A DNA stretch of 40,425 nt from Rhodospirillales bacterium (lineage in GTDB: Bacteria > Pseudomonadota > Alphaproteobacteria > Rhodospirillales > Magnetospirillaceae): assembly GCA_015654615.1 (NCBI GenBank), contig JAATGN010000115.1, forward strand, positions 1-40,425. The letters are read 5' to 3'. Each line of letters opens with the position of its first letter. Position 1 is the first letter of the stretch. Below, one piece after another: positions 32,385 to 40,366 of the stretch. The notes beneath the pieces are model-generated. The model did not search any database. It was not told the DNA's origin and worked only from the letters and a program-made list of their open reading frames with translations. The position numbers and the translations under genes were made by a program.

Positions 32385-33201
32385 CGAGCCAGTCCGCGAG
32401 GAGGGCGGCGAAGCCGTCGGCGGTTTTGGCGGCGGCGGCGTAGCGGAAAAGCGCCGCCTCGTCGGCCGGCACGCTCCCGGCAAAACCGAGCGGCCAGGTT
32501 CCTTGCGGCGCCACCGCGACCCGGGTGACGTAAAGATGCGGCAAGGTGCCGGCGGCCAGGAGCGGATCGTCCAGCAAATTGCCGGGATGCAGGGCCTCGA
32601 CCGTCACCAGGGTCCGGCGGGCGGCATGGGCCAGGGTGACGAGCTCGCGGCGCACGCCGATCCAGACATTGCCGGCGGCATCGGCCAGCCCGGCATGGAA
32701 CAGCGCCACATCGGGCCGAATGGCCGGAACCAGCACGATGGGATCTTCGCTTTCGGCCAGGGGATTTTGGATCACCCGCCAGTCCGGGTGCCCGGCCAGC
32801 AGGTCGGTCCCCAGAATTCCGCGGAGCGGCATGAAGGGAATTCCCTTCTCGGCGGCCTGCAGGGCGGCGTGCTGGGCCGGGCAGGTGGAGTCGGTAAGTG
32901 CGAGCGTTCCGGCCGCCAGGGCGGCGCGGAATCGCGGCGCCGCGCCGTATTCCCCAAGGGTGATGCCGGCGGTTTCCAGGCTGGCGACGCAGCCGGCGCC
33001 GATCAGCAGGTCGGCCTGAAGGCCCGAGGTCGGCGCGGTCACCAGATGGAGGCGGCGAACGCCGCGACGGACCAGCGCCAGGGTGGCGGCCATGGCGACG
33101 CCGCTGTAGTCGGCCGGGATGGCCAGGCTGGCGCCGTCGCCGATGGCCGCCGCCAGCCCGGACAGATCGACCGGCGTGCCCGGCGCTTCCATCCCCGTCA
33201 T
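32371..33201 (-). CDS. CoA-transferase-family alpha subunit
   Basis: 276 aa. Seen: DGASLAIPADYSGVAMAATLALVRRG (CoA-binding loop region of A subunits), TAPTSGLQADLLIGAGCVAS, PFMPLRGILGTDL, and RPDVALFHAGLADAAGNVWIGV (family DPLGN-like segment). Pairs with the overlapping beta subunit. Start at 33201 is fixed by ATGA overlap with the crotonase gene; MEAPG three codons on is an alternative. The partner lacks the catalytic Glu, so see that entry for function. Confidence 0.8.
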   Translation of the reverse strand: MTGMEAPGTPVDLSGLAAAIGDGASLAIPADYSGVAMAATLALVRRGVRRLHLVTAPTSGLQADLLIGAGCVASLETAGITLGEYGAAPRFRAALAAGTLALTDSTCPAQHAALQAAEKGIPFMPLRGILGTDLLAGHPDWRVIQNPLAESEDPIVLVPAIRPDVALFHAGLADAAGNVWIGVRRELVTLAHAARRTLVTVEALHPGNLLDDPLLAAGTLPHLYVTRVAVAPQGTWPLGFAGSVPADEAALFRYAAAAKTADGFAALLADWLDERT

Positions 33202-33950
33202 TTGCCCAGGAAAACCGGGGCGCGTTTCTGCTTGAAGGCGGCCAGTCCTTCGGCGCAGTCGTCGCTGACGGTGACCTGATCGACCTCGCGCCGGGCGATG
33301 CCGGCCAGTTCGGACGGTCCCTTGGGCAGGGTGCGCCCGACGAAGCGCTTCAGTTGCGCCAGCACCAGCGGCGCGTTGGCGACCAGCTTGCCGGCATAGT
33401 CGAGCGCCGCCTCCAATTGCCGGCCGGTGGGCACCACCTTGTTGACCAGCCCGATCTCATAGGCGCGCTGGGCCGACAGCGGTTCGCCGATCAGCAGCAG
33501 CTCCATGGCGATCTTGTGGGGGATGCGGGCGGCCAGGGAGGCGATCAGGCCGCCGCTGAAGCCGACCTTGGCTTCCGGATAGACGAATTTGCTGTTCTCG
33601 GCGGCGACCAGGAGATCGCTGTATTGGGCGAACAGCAGGCCGCCGCCGACCACCCAGCCCGACACCGCGGCGATCACCGGCTTGTCCACCTCGACCCCGA
33701 TGCCGGGAATGGCCCGCCACAGATCGTGCGGGATGTCGTCGAGGTCGGCCCCGGCGGTGAAGGCCGCGTCGCCCGCCGCGGCGATCACCGCCACCCGGTC
33801 GTCCGAGGCATTGAAGCGCCGCCAGGCGGCGTTGAGGCGTTCCACCACCTCCTTGGTCAGCGCATTGCGTTTGCCGGGACGATCGATGGTGATGATCGCC
33901 ACCCGGTCTTGCGACCGATAGGTGACGACCTCGGCCGCGCTCTCGCCCAT
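33198..33950 (-). CDS. Enoyl-CoA hydratase/isomerase family protein
   Basis: 250 aa crotonase fold. IITIDRPGKRNALTKEVVE, AFTAGADLDDIP (oxyanion region), SGWVVGGGLLFAQYSDLLVA, FVYPEAKVGFSGG and GLVNKVVP are visible. Of the two Glu residues of classical hydratase, the first (GGGCEL in rat enzyme) is replaced by Leu here and the second (FGQPE) is kept as YPEAKVG. One Glu fits an isomerase, hydrolase or C-C lyase as well as hydratase. Start MGESAA; it begins two bases after the upstream crotonase stop. Confidence 0.83.
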   Translation of the reverse strand: MGESAAEVVTYRSQDRVAIITIDRPGKRNALTKEVVERLNAAWRRFNASDDRVAVIAAAGDAAFTAGADLDDIPHDLWRAIPGIGVEVDKPVIAAVSGWVVGGGLLFAQYSDLLVAAENSKFVYPEAKVGFSGGLIASLAARIPHKIAMELLLIGEPLSAQRAYEIGLVNKVVPTGRQLEAALDYAGKLVANAPLVLAQLKRFVGRTLPKGPSELAGIARREVDQVTVSDDCAEGLAAFKQKRAPVFLGK

Positions 33951-33952
33951 GA

Positions 33953-34738
33953 TCAGCGTCCGCACCAGACGGGATCGCGCTTGTCGAGGAAGGCCCCGAT
34001 GCCTTCCCGGGCGTCCTGAGCTTCGAGATTGGTCACCATCACCTGGGCGGTGTAGGCATAGGCCTCGGCCAGCGGCAGTTCGGCCTGGCGGTAGAAGGCC
34101 TCCTTGCCGACGGCCAGGGTCAGCGGCGATTTCGAGGCCAGTTTCAGGGCCAGGGCGCGGGTCCGCTCCGCCAGGGCGGCGGCCGGCACGATCTCGTTGA
34201 TCAGGCCGAAGCGCAGGGCGGTCGCCGCGTCGATCAGATCGCCGGTCAGCAGCATCTGCATGGCCGCCTTGTGGCCGACGTTGCGCGACAGCGCCACCAT
34301 CGGGGTCGAACAGAACAGTCCGATATTGACCCCCGGCGTGGCGAAGCGGGCCTCCTCGGCGGCCACCGCCAGATCGCAGCTGGCGACCAATTGGCAGCCG
34401 GCGGCGGTGGCGACGCCGTGCACCTGGGCGATCACCGGCTTGGGCAGGCGGACGATGGCCTGCATGACCTGGGCGCAATCGGCGAACAGCGCCTCGGTAT
34501 AGGCCCGCGCGTAACCGGCCGCCCGCAGTTCCTTGAGGTCGTGGCCGGCGCAGAAGGCCGGCCCGGCCCCGGCCAGGATGACGACGCGGACGCCTTCGTC
34601 GGCGGCCAGGGAGTCCAGTTCGTCCAGCAGGGCCCGCAGCATGCCTTGCGACAGGCTGTTGCGGGCCTGCGGGCGGTTCAGCGTCAGGGTGGCGATGCCG
34701 GCGTCGGTCTCGCGCAGAAGCAGGGGGGTGTCGGTCAT
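33953..34738 (-). CDS. ECHDC3-like crotonase without the catalytic glutamates
   Basis: 261 aa. LTLNRPQARNSLSQGMLRALLDEL, AFCAGHDLKEL, VATAAGCQLVASCDLAVA, ARFATPGVNIGLFCSTPMVAL and GLINEIVP follow the ECHDC3 subgroup closely. Gln and Gly stand where hydratases have their two Glu, as in other ECHDC3 proteins, so hydration of enoyl-CoA is doubtful; function of the subgroup is not settled. Weak SD; MTDTPL was chosen because homology starts there. A REP palindrome separates it from the CoA-transferase pair upstream. Confidence 0.85.
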   Translation of the reverse strand: MTDTPLLLRETDAGIATLTLNRPQARNSLSQGMLRALLDELDSLAADEGVRVVILAGAGPAFCAGHDLKELRAAGYARAYTEALFADCAQVMQAIVRLPKPVIAQVHGVATAAGCQLVASCDLAVAAEEARFATPGVNIGLFCSTPMVALSRNVGHKAAMQMLLTGDLIDAATALRFGLINEIVPAAALAERTRALALKLASKSPLTLAVGKEAFYRQAELPLAEAYAYTAQVMVTNLEAQDAREGIGAFLDKRDPVWCGR

Positions 34739-34783
34739 GATGGTTTTCTCCTCGGGAAGCGGGGAATGACTGTTAATTTTTGC

Positions 34784-34862
34784 CGTCATTGCGAGCCCTT
34801 GGGCGAAGCAATCCAGAGGTTGGAGCACAATGCTGGATTGCTTCGCTTCGCTCGCAATGACG
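34784..34862. repeat. REP-like palindrome copy 5
   Basis: CGTCATTGCGAGCCCTTGGGCGAAGCAATCCAG and CTGGATTGCTTCGCTTCGCTCGCAATGACG; the left arm has a small expansion. Lies inside the minus-strand CoA cluster between the beta subunit and the crotonase genes. Confidence 0.9.
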
Positions 34863-34888
34863 CTAAAAGAACGAAGCCTTTCGTCTCT

Positions 34889-35683
34889 TCAGCCTTTCTT
34901 GCGCAGGGCGCCGGTCTCGTCGACGCGGCGCAGGGCGGCCAGTTCGTCTTCGCTCGGTTCGGGAACGACCCGCGCCTGGGCCGACACCTTGAGGTCCCAG
35001 CCGGTGTTGGCCCTGATCTCCTCGATGCTGGAAAAGGCGAACCAGGACTCCAGTTCGAATTCCCTGGTCCGCGGATCGGGGCGCAGGATGCCGAGCGTGG
35101 TGATGATGGCGGCCGGGCCGCCGCCGACGAAGCCGTAGCGGGCCCGGGCGTCGCCGCCTTCGAGATAACCGGGCGAGCTGATGTAGCCGACCTTTTCGGC
35201 GAAGCGCTTGCGCTCGTGGGTCACCATGATCACCGTCCGCTTGGCGCCGCAGGCGATGTCGTTGGCGCCGCCGGCGCCGGTCAGGCGCGTCTTCGGCGGA
35301 CGGTAATGGTGGCCGATCTCGCCCTCCCAGATGCCGGTGGTGTTGACATTGCCGAATTTGTCGACCTCGGCCGCCCCGATGATGCCGACGTCGCAGCGCC
35401 CCGAGGCGACCAGGAAACCCAGGGCGTCGATGGCGTTGGTGAAGCTGGTGGCGTTGGTGGAAATCCGGTTGCACTCGATGCCCCAGGGCAGGCCGCCGAC
35501 CGGCGTGGCGCCATAGACGCCGCCCTCGGTCATGGTGCGCACGTTCGGGGCGTGGTGGGCCTGGGCGAAGAAGCCGGCCAGCATCGACAGTCCGACGCCG
35601 AAGATGGCCAGTTCGCCGTCCTGGATTTCGCGGCCGGTGGCGATCGCCATCATCTCCTGGCGGGTGTAATCCAGCCGGCTCAC
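34889..35683 (-). CDS. CoA-transferase beta subunit (GctB-like), catalytic Glu present
   Basis: 264 aa. GVGLSMLAGFFAQAHH then RTMTEGGVYGATP, where Glu53 lies at the place of the acyl-glutamyl residue (Glu54 in glutaconate CoA-transferase B); DVGIIGAAEVDKFGNVNTTG is the acyl-CoA loop; TGAGGANDIACGAKRTVIMV and KVGYISSPGYLEGG complete the family pattern. So this pair should be a working CoA transferase. A GTG start at 35683 overlaps the alpha stop (GTGA) with GGAGG seven bases upstream; the track's ATG is 10 codons further up in the alpha gene. Confidence 0.88.
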   Translation of the reverse strand: MSRLDYTRQEMMAIATGREIQDGELAIFGVGLSMLAGFFAQAHHAPNVRTMTEGGVYGATPVGGLPWGIECNRISTNATSFTNAIDALGFLVASGRCDVGIIGAAEVDKFGNVNTTGIWEGEIGHHYRPPKTRLTGAGGANDIACGAKRTVIMVTHERKRFAEKVGYISSPGYLEGGDARARYGFVGGGPAAIITTLGILRPDPRTREFELESWFAFSSIEEIRANTGWDLKVSAQARVVPEPSEDELAALRRVDETGALRKKG

Positions 35684-36651
35684 GGCACCGCCTCCGCGGT
35701 CGGCAGCAGCCATTGCCGATAGGGATCGAGCAGGAAACGGGTGGTGCCGTGGCTCAATCGCTCGATTTTTTCGCGGCCGATCCGGTCGAGATAGGCGGAG
35801 AGACCGTCATAACCCTCGACATAGTCGCGCAGATAGGCGGTCGTGCCCTCCTCGGTGGCCAGCGCCTTGTTCATCAGCACCATATGCTCCTCATCGACAT
35901 CGTACATGCCGGGCGAGCCTTGCGGCCAGGCGGCGAAGGGCCAGTGGACGACCGCCTCGACGACGATGTCGGGGATGCGGACCAGATTGGGAAACTGGCG
36001 CATGCAGCCGGGCTCCACGATGGCGTCGGCGATCAGCACCACTTTCCTGGCAGCGCGCGACAGCTCGAAGCGGCTCCATTCGGTGCCCAGCATGATGGCA
36101 TTGCCCAGCGGGTCGGCCAGGGTGACGTGGATGGCCGCCAGATCCGGCTGCAGGGGCTTGAAGGCGCCGATCTCCCGGCCGCTGAAGGGATCGATGACGG
36201 TGGGAATCTTCGTCTTGCTCGGATATTCGTCGGGGGCGAAGGCGCTGCGGAACTGGATGTCCGAACCGATATTGACGGTGGCCGGAACGAACGGCCAGTT
36301 CAAGGCCCCGCCCAGCAGGCGCAGGGGAATGGCCAGGTTGGAATAGTCCTCGAGGGCCAGCCGGCCGCTTTCCACCGCCCGGCGCAGGCCGTTGGCGAAA
36401 CCGAACACCTCCAATCCCGAGAAGCCGCATTCCGCCTTGCCGACGGCGCCGGCCGCCGCCAGCAGATTCAGCTGCTGGGTGTTGCAATGGAAGATGGCGT
36501 GAAGGTCGCGGCGTTTCTGGCGCAGCAGTTCGCGCCCGAAAACGATGGCGTCCGAGCCGACGGGCAGGGCGGCGCCGCTGGCGTATTGCATGCCGTCCCA
36601 GCTGTAGCGGCGCACCGCCTCGGGCAGGGAAATCAGTTTGCTGGCTGGCAT
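35680..36651 (-). CDS. CoA-transferase alpha subunit (GctA-like)
   Basis: 323 aa, the length of glutaconate CoA-transferase alpha. SLPEAVRRYSWDGMQYASGA, CNTQQLNLLAAAGAVGKAECG, DPFSGREIGAFKPLQPDLAAIHVTLADPLGNAI and GCMRQFPNLVRIPDIVVEAV are typical. First gene of the CoA cluster; TACTAGACT lies about 55 bases upstream. Start MPASKL follows AAGG by six bases; MPMPASK two codons earlier is possible. With its beta subunit it would move CoA between carboxylic acids, or act like IpdA in ring cleavage. Confidence 0.88.
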   Translation of the reverse strand: MPASKLISLPEAVRRYSWDGMQYASGAALPVGSDAIVFGRELLRQKRRDLHAIFHCNTQQLNLLAAAGAVGKAECGFSGLEVFGFANGLRRAVESGRLALEDYSNLAIPLRLLGGALNWPFVPATVNIGSDIQFRSAFAPDEYPSKTKIPTVIDPFSGREIGAFKPLQPDLAAIHVTLADPLGNAIMLGTEWSRFELSRAARKVVLIADAIVEPGCMRQFPNLVRIPDIVVEAVVHWPFAAWPQGSPGMYDVDEEHMVLMNKALATEEGTTAYLRDYVEGYDGLSAYLDRIGREKIERLSHGTTRFLLDPYRQWLLPTAEAVP

Positions 36652-36703
36652 CGGCATCCTTGTTCTCGGTATCTTGCGGCGAGGCGCCAAAAGCTAATAC
36701 ATC

Positions 36704-36715
36704 AGTCTAGTAAAG
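36704..36715 (-). promoter_or_regulatory. TACTAGACT motif upstream of the CoA cluster
   Basis: Minus-strand CTTTACTAGACTGATG, in the 207-base gap between the divergent CoA-transferase and UppP genes. Same 9-mer as at 29.94 kb. Confidence 0.45.
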
Positions 36716-36858
36716 TGTAGGTGTTTTCTGCGGGCCGGGCCATTTTGGCCTCTTCCCGCCGAAGCGGAGGATACCCCGTCCGCCGGCTTGCGCGGCGCCG
36801 AGGGAACCGACATCCTGGACGAAACGTTGTAGTCGGTGACATTGCCGCCAGGGGCTTC

Positions 36859-37659
36859 ATGGAAATATTTTTCACCGCGCTGCTGTTGGGCCTGATCGAG
36901 GGCCTGACCGAATTCCTGCCGGTCTCCTCGACCGGCCATCTGATCCTGGCGGGCGACCTGCTCGGTTTCAAGGGACCGGCCGACAAGACCTTCGAGATCG
37001 TCATCCAGCTCGGGGCCATTCTGGCGGTTTGCGTGGTCTATTGGCGAAAGCTGCGGGATGCCGCCCTGGGGTTGCCGTCCGACGCCGCTTCGCGGGCCTT
37101 CGTCCGCAATGTGCTGCTGGCCTTCCTGCCGGCCGCGGTGATCGGCGCCGCCGCCTACAAATACATCAAGGCCCTGCTGGAAAGTCCGATGACGGTGGCG
37201 GTCGCCCTGGTGGCCGGCGGCGTGGCGATCCTGGTCATCGAGCGCATCGTGAAAAAGCCCCGGGTCGACACGATCGAGGGCATGACCGCCGGCTTGGCGC
37301 TGCAGATCGGCCTGTGCCAGGTGCTGGCCATGGTTCCCGGCGTGTCGCGGGCCGGCGCCACCATCATGGGCTCGATGCTGCTGGGGGTGGATCGCCGCAC
37401 CGCCGCCGAGTTTTCCTTTTTCCTGGCCATCCCGACCATGGTCGGCGCCACCGCGCTGTCGCTCTACAAGGCCCGCCACGACCTTTCCTTCGACGGCGCC
37501 ACGCTGATCGCCGGCGGCTTCGTCATGGCCTTCCTGTCGGCCCTGGTGGTGGTGCGGAGCTTCATCGGCTTCATCGGCCGGCATGGCTTCGCGCCCTTCG
37601 CCTGGTATCGCATCGTGGTGGGACTGGTCGCCATCGGCGTCCTGATGGTCCGGGGCTGA
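36859..37659 (+). CDS. uppP: Undecaprenyl-diphosphatase UppP (BacA)
   Basis: 266 aa inner-membrane enzyme that dephosphorylates undecaprenyl diphosphate to recycle the cell-wall lipid carrier. Signatures: LIEGLTEFLPVSSTGHLIL at about 12-30 with the E-x3-E/PVSSTGH motif, and VPGVSRAGATIMGSMLLG with the second catalytic PGxSRSG-type motif. About eight hydrophobic helices. The start is MEIFFT with AGGGG four bases upstream; the track ORF starts 46 codons earlier without homology. Housekeeping gene at the edge of the catabolic region, convergent with the exporter. Confidence 0.95.
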   Translation: MEIFFTALLLGLIEGLTEFLPVSSTGHLILAGDLLGFKGPADKTFEIVIQLGAILAVCVVYWRKLRDAALGLPSDAASRAFVRNVLLAFLPAAVIGAAAYKYIKALLESPMTVAVALVAGGVAILVIERIVKKPRVDTIEGMTAGLALQIGLCQVLAMVPGVSRAGATIMGSMLLGVDRRTAAEFSFFLAIPTMVGATALSLYKARHDLSFDGATLIAGGFVMAFLSALVVVRSFIGFIGRHGFAPFAWYRIVVGLVAIGVLMVRG

Positions 37660-37683
37660 GCGGCCGGCGATCGACGGGCCTTT

Positions 37684-39069
37684 TCAGCGTCGGGTTTGGC
37701 GCCGGAGCGGCGCCAGCCGGAGAAAGCTCGCCACGCTGCCCAGCGCGGAAAAGCCGCTGCCCATCCACAGCGCGACCTCCGGTCCCTTGTCGCGCGAAAG
37801 ATGAAAGCAGAAGGCGACCAGGGCGGCTCCCGTCGCCTGCCCGAGCAAGCGGGCCGTGGCGACGATGCCGCTGGCCCCGCCGCTGCGTCCGGGCGGGGCG
37901 CTGCCCATCAGCGCCCTCAGATTGGGCGACTGGAAGAATCCGAAGCCGGCGCCGCACAGCATCATCCGCCAGGCGATCGTCATCGTGGCCGGATGGGGCG
38001 GCAGGCGGGCCAGGGCCGCCATGCCGAGACAAAGGATGACCAGTCCGAGACCGCCCAGGATCCCCGGTGGATAGCGGTCGGACAGGCGTCCGGCGATCGG
38101 CGCCATGATGGCGACGACGGCCGGCCACGGCGTCATCAGCAAGCCGGTGGCGACCGCGCTGTGCCCCAGGACCACCTGGAGGAGAAAGGGCAGCGACACG
38201 AAGGCCAGGCCTTGCGTGGCGAAGGAGCAGATCGCCGTCAGGGCCGACAGGGAGAAGACCGGCTGCCGGAACAGATCGACGGCCAGCATCGGCGCCGGAT
38301 GACCGGCCTGGCGCCGCAGCAGCGTGGAACCGCAGACGGCGGCGCCGGCCCACTCGGCCGCCACCGGGACCCAGGCCTGCCCCTGCGCGGCGGAGCCGAT
38401 CCCCAGGATGAGCAGGGCGAAGAAACCGGCGCAGAGCGCCGCGGCGACGCCGTCGAAGCCGTGGCGGGCCTGCTCGGTGGCCGGCAGCGTGCGCAGGGAC
38501 AGCAGGGCGGCGACGAGGCCGGCCGGCACATTGATCAGGAACAGCCAGTGCCAGGATCCCACCGACAGGATGCCCGAGGCGACGGTCGGTCCGACCGTGA
38601 AGGCGAGCCCCACCACCAGCGCGTTGAGGCCGAGGCCGAAGCCGAGCTTTCCGGCCGGATAGATGAAGCGGATCAGCGCCGTATTGACGCTCATGATCGC
38701 CGCCGCTCCCAGGCCCTGCAAGGCGCGGGCCCCGACCAGGGTCGGCAGGGACCAGGCCAGGCCGCAGCCCAGCGACGTCGCGGTGAACAGGACCAGCCCG
38801 GCGACATAGACGCGCCGGTGGCCGAGAATTTCGCCCAGCGAGGCGAGCGGCAGCAGCGCCGCGACCATGGCCAGCTGATAGGCGTTGACCACCCAGATCG
38901 ACGAGGCGGGATCGGCGCCGATGTCGGCGGCGATCGTCGGCAGCGCCGTATTGGTGATCGCCGTGTCGAGCGTCGCCATGGCGACCGCCACCGAAATGGC
39001 GATCAGTGCCTGGATCCGCTGGCGGTGGGGCAAACCATCGGTAGAATATATCGCGGAAATTTGCTGCAT
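37684..39069 (-). CDS. MFS transporter, DHA2 (14-TMS) drug:H+ antiporter type
   Basis: 461 aa with 13-14 hydrophobic segments. MATLDTAITNTALPTIAADI is the DHA2 motif (LDxTIVNVALP), SLGEILGHRRVYVAGLVLF is motif A, and ARALQGLGAAAIMSVNTALI is motif B. QacA/SmvA-like exporter of lipophilic cations or metabolites. No clear SD in front of the chosen ATG. A 24-base gap separates it from convergent uppP. It is not obviously tied to the sulfur or CoA genes. Confidence 0.9.
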   Translation of the reverse strand: MQQISAIYSTDGLPHRQRIQALIAISVAVAMATLDTAITNTALPTIAADIGADPASSIWVVNAYQLAMVAALLPLASLGEILGHRRVYVAGLVLFTATSLGCGLAWSLPTLVGARALQGLGAAAIMSVNTALIRFIYPAGKLGFGLGLNALVVGLAFTVGPTVASGILSVGSWHWLFLINVPAGLVAALLSLRTLPATEQARHGFDGVAAALCAGFFALLILGIGSAAQGQAWVPVAAEWAGAAVCGSTLLRRQAGHPAPMLAVDLFRQPVFSLSALTAICSFATQGLAFVSLPFLLQVVLGHSAVATGLLMTPWPAVVAIMAPIAGRLSDRYPPGILGGLGLVILCLGMAALARLPPHPATMTIAWRMMLCGAGFGFFQSPNLRALMGSAPPGRSGGASGIVATARLLGQATGAALVAFCFHLSRDKGPEVALWMGSGFSALGSVASFLRLAPLRRQTRR

Positions 39070-39384
39070 GGGGCGATCCGGGGCGGTCGTTTCGACTTGT
39101 TATGTCCCACCAAATCCATTTTTATTCTAATAGATGTTTGTGATATCTATAATCTATTTTATGAATAATTGCTGGAACTTGCCATGGTTCCGCATCCTGG
39201 ATGGCGCAGGCCGACACCGTTCCGGTCTTCGGAGTACGCAGAATGGCAGCGACGTTGTCGAATTGCCTTCATCGAAATTCGACAATGGATCAATCGAAGA
39301 GCAGCGTTATCAGACACAGTCAGTACAAATTTACGATGCCAATTTCCGGTGCCTCTAAGGTCTGCATAATAACGGTTACATTTT
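39070..39384. other. Intergenic stretch without recognisable gene
   Basis: AT-rich promoter side of the MFS gene (TTCTAATAGATGTTTGTGATATCTATAATC region, ~39127-39156) followed by sequence without clear coding signs. Overlapping short plus-strand ORFs (39134, 39169, 39201) have no SD or homology that I recognise. It may contain decayed parts of the toxin gene next to it. Confidence 0.5.
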
Positions 39385-39432
39385 TCAGCAGCACTGCGAC
39401 GACATCCTGATTGCTACAATCAACAATTTCAT
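39385..39432 (-). pseudogene. Possible toxin remnant after the DUF433 gene
   Basis: An ATG overlapping the DUF433 stop (ATGA) opens MKLLIVAIRMSSQCC and stops after 15 codons. DUF433 antitoxins are commonly followed with ATGA overlap by DUF5615 toxins beginning MKLLI or similar. NQDVVAVLLKN in another frame resembles the GHDVVAV segment of such toxins, suggesting deletion plus frameshift. Tentative. Confidence 0.3.
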
Positions 39433-39661
39433 GCGGCAACATGCATCGTAGCACCGCGCCGCTCGCGATCGGCCGCGTAGGCAAGGCACGCCAGAACGTC
39501 ATCACGGGACAACTCGGGATAATCCGCAAGGATTTCGTCAATCGTCATGCCGGTTGCCAGCCATTCCAGGATATCCTGGACGGTAATGCGCAATCCGCGA
39601 TGCAAGGCTTGCCGCTACGCTTGCCGGGTTCGAGCGTGATGACATCACGGTAATCGACCAT
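39429..39661 (-). pseudogene. Frameshifted DUF433 antitoxin gene
   Basis: Starts MVDYRDVITLEPGKRSGKPCIA, then the DUF433 continuation GLRITVQDILEWLATGMTID and EILADYPELSRDDVLACLAY is found in the +1 frame, ending in ADRERRGATMHVAA. Restoring one base near TGCATCGCGGATT (normal genes read CIRGLRIT) would give a 77 aa protein of normal length. AAGGA lies six bases before the ATG. A sequencing error cannot be excluded, but the neighbouring toxin also looks broken. Confidence 0.8.
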
Positions 39662-39755
39662 GATATGTCCTTGTCGGTAAGATCAATGAACGACTTTACC
39701 ATAACCAATCTGTATCGCCGATCCGGTAAGCGCAATGCCCCGTTCGAATGGGGCC

Positions 39756-40217
39756 TCAGATGTCGTAGACCAGCACCTTTTCGGCCTGCGGGGTGCGGGC
39801 GCACATGTCGGCCAGCGTGGTGTTGTCGAGGATCTGCGCGATGGCTTCGCGCACGTCCTGCATGACGGCCCGGACGGCGCAGGCGTTTTCGTCGTCGCAA
39901 TCGCCGCAGGGGCGGTAGGCGGTGCGGGAGACGCAAGCCACCGGCGCCAGCGGGCCGTCCAGCACCCGGACCAGGTCGCCGACGCGAATGTGCGAGGCCG
40001 GACGGGCCAGGGCGTAGCCGCCGCCCTTGCCCTTCTTGCTGGACAGAAACCCCTTGTTCTTCAATTCCAGCAAGATGGCGTCGAGGAACTTCTTGGGGAT
40101 GTGTTCCTTGGCCGCGATGTCGGCGATCAACAACGAGCCTTGCCCGCCGAAACGGGCCAGATGGGTCATGGCCTTCAGGCCGTATTTTGCTTTGCTCGAC
40201 AGCATTTCATGAGTCAT
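39756..40217 (-). CDS. Rrf2-family transcriptional regulator with Cys cluster
   Basis: 153 aa. MLSSKAKYGLKAMTHLARF opens the winged helix; IPKKFLDAILLELKNKGFLSSKKGKGGGYALARP is the recognition-helix/wing core. Cys95, Cys104, Cys107 and Cys113 (ACVSRTAYRPCGDCDDENAC) lie where IscR, RirA and NsrR bind an Fe-S cluster, with different spacing. Rrf2 proteins control Fe-S, iron, NO or cysteine/sulfur genes, so it is a plausible regulator of the sulfur region. Two ATGs (40217 MTHEM, 40205 MLSSK) lack clear SDs; family homology starts at MLSSK. A hairpin lies upstream. Confidence 0.9.
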   Translation of the reverse strand: MTHEMLSSKAKYGLKAMTHLARFGGQGSLLIADIAAKEHIPKKFLDAILLELKNKGFLSSKKGKGGGYALARPASHIRVGDLVRVLDGPLAPVACVSRTAYRPCGDCDDENACAVRAVMQDVREAIAQILDNTTLADMCARTPQAEKVLVYDI

Positions 40218-40240
40218 TTGGTAGATTATTCATGGTCAAT

Positions 40241-40261
40241 AGATCGGCAGAAGGCCGATCT
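40241..40261. repeat. 8 bp inverted repeat upstream of the Rrf2 gene
   Basis: AGATCGGC-AGAAG-GCCGATCT, 24 bases beyond the upper start codon of the Rrf2 gene. May be a regulator site or short hairpin. Confidence 0.45.
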
Positions 40262-40288
40262 TGTCAAGCCTGTGCTGTCGTATGCAGG

Positions 40289-40319
40289 GCTCCGAACTCA
40301 GGTTAACGGAGTTTGGAGC
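40289..40319 (+). repeat. 11 bp inverted repeat before the right-edge ORF
   Basis: GCTCCGAACTC and GAGTTTGGAGC pair with one G-T around AGGTTAACG. Possible leader hairpin or mobile-element end. Confidence 0.4.
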
Positions 40320-40366
40320 TTGCATTGGTCGAGATTCTCTGAATCCGTTGGGTTCGGAGGTGCCCC

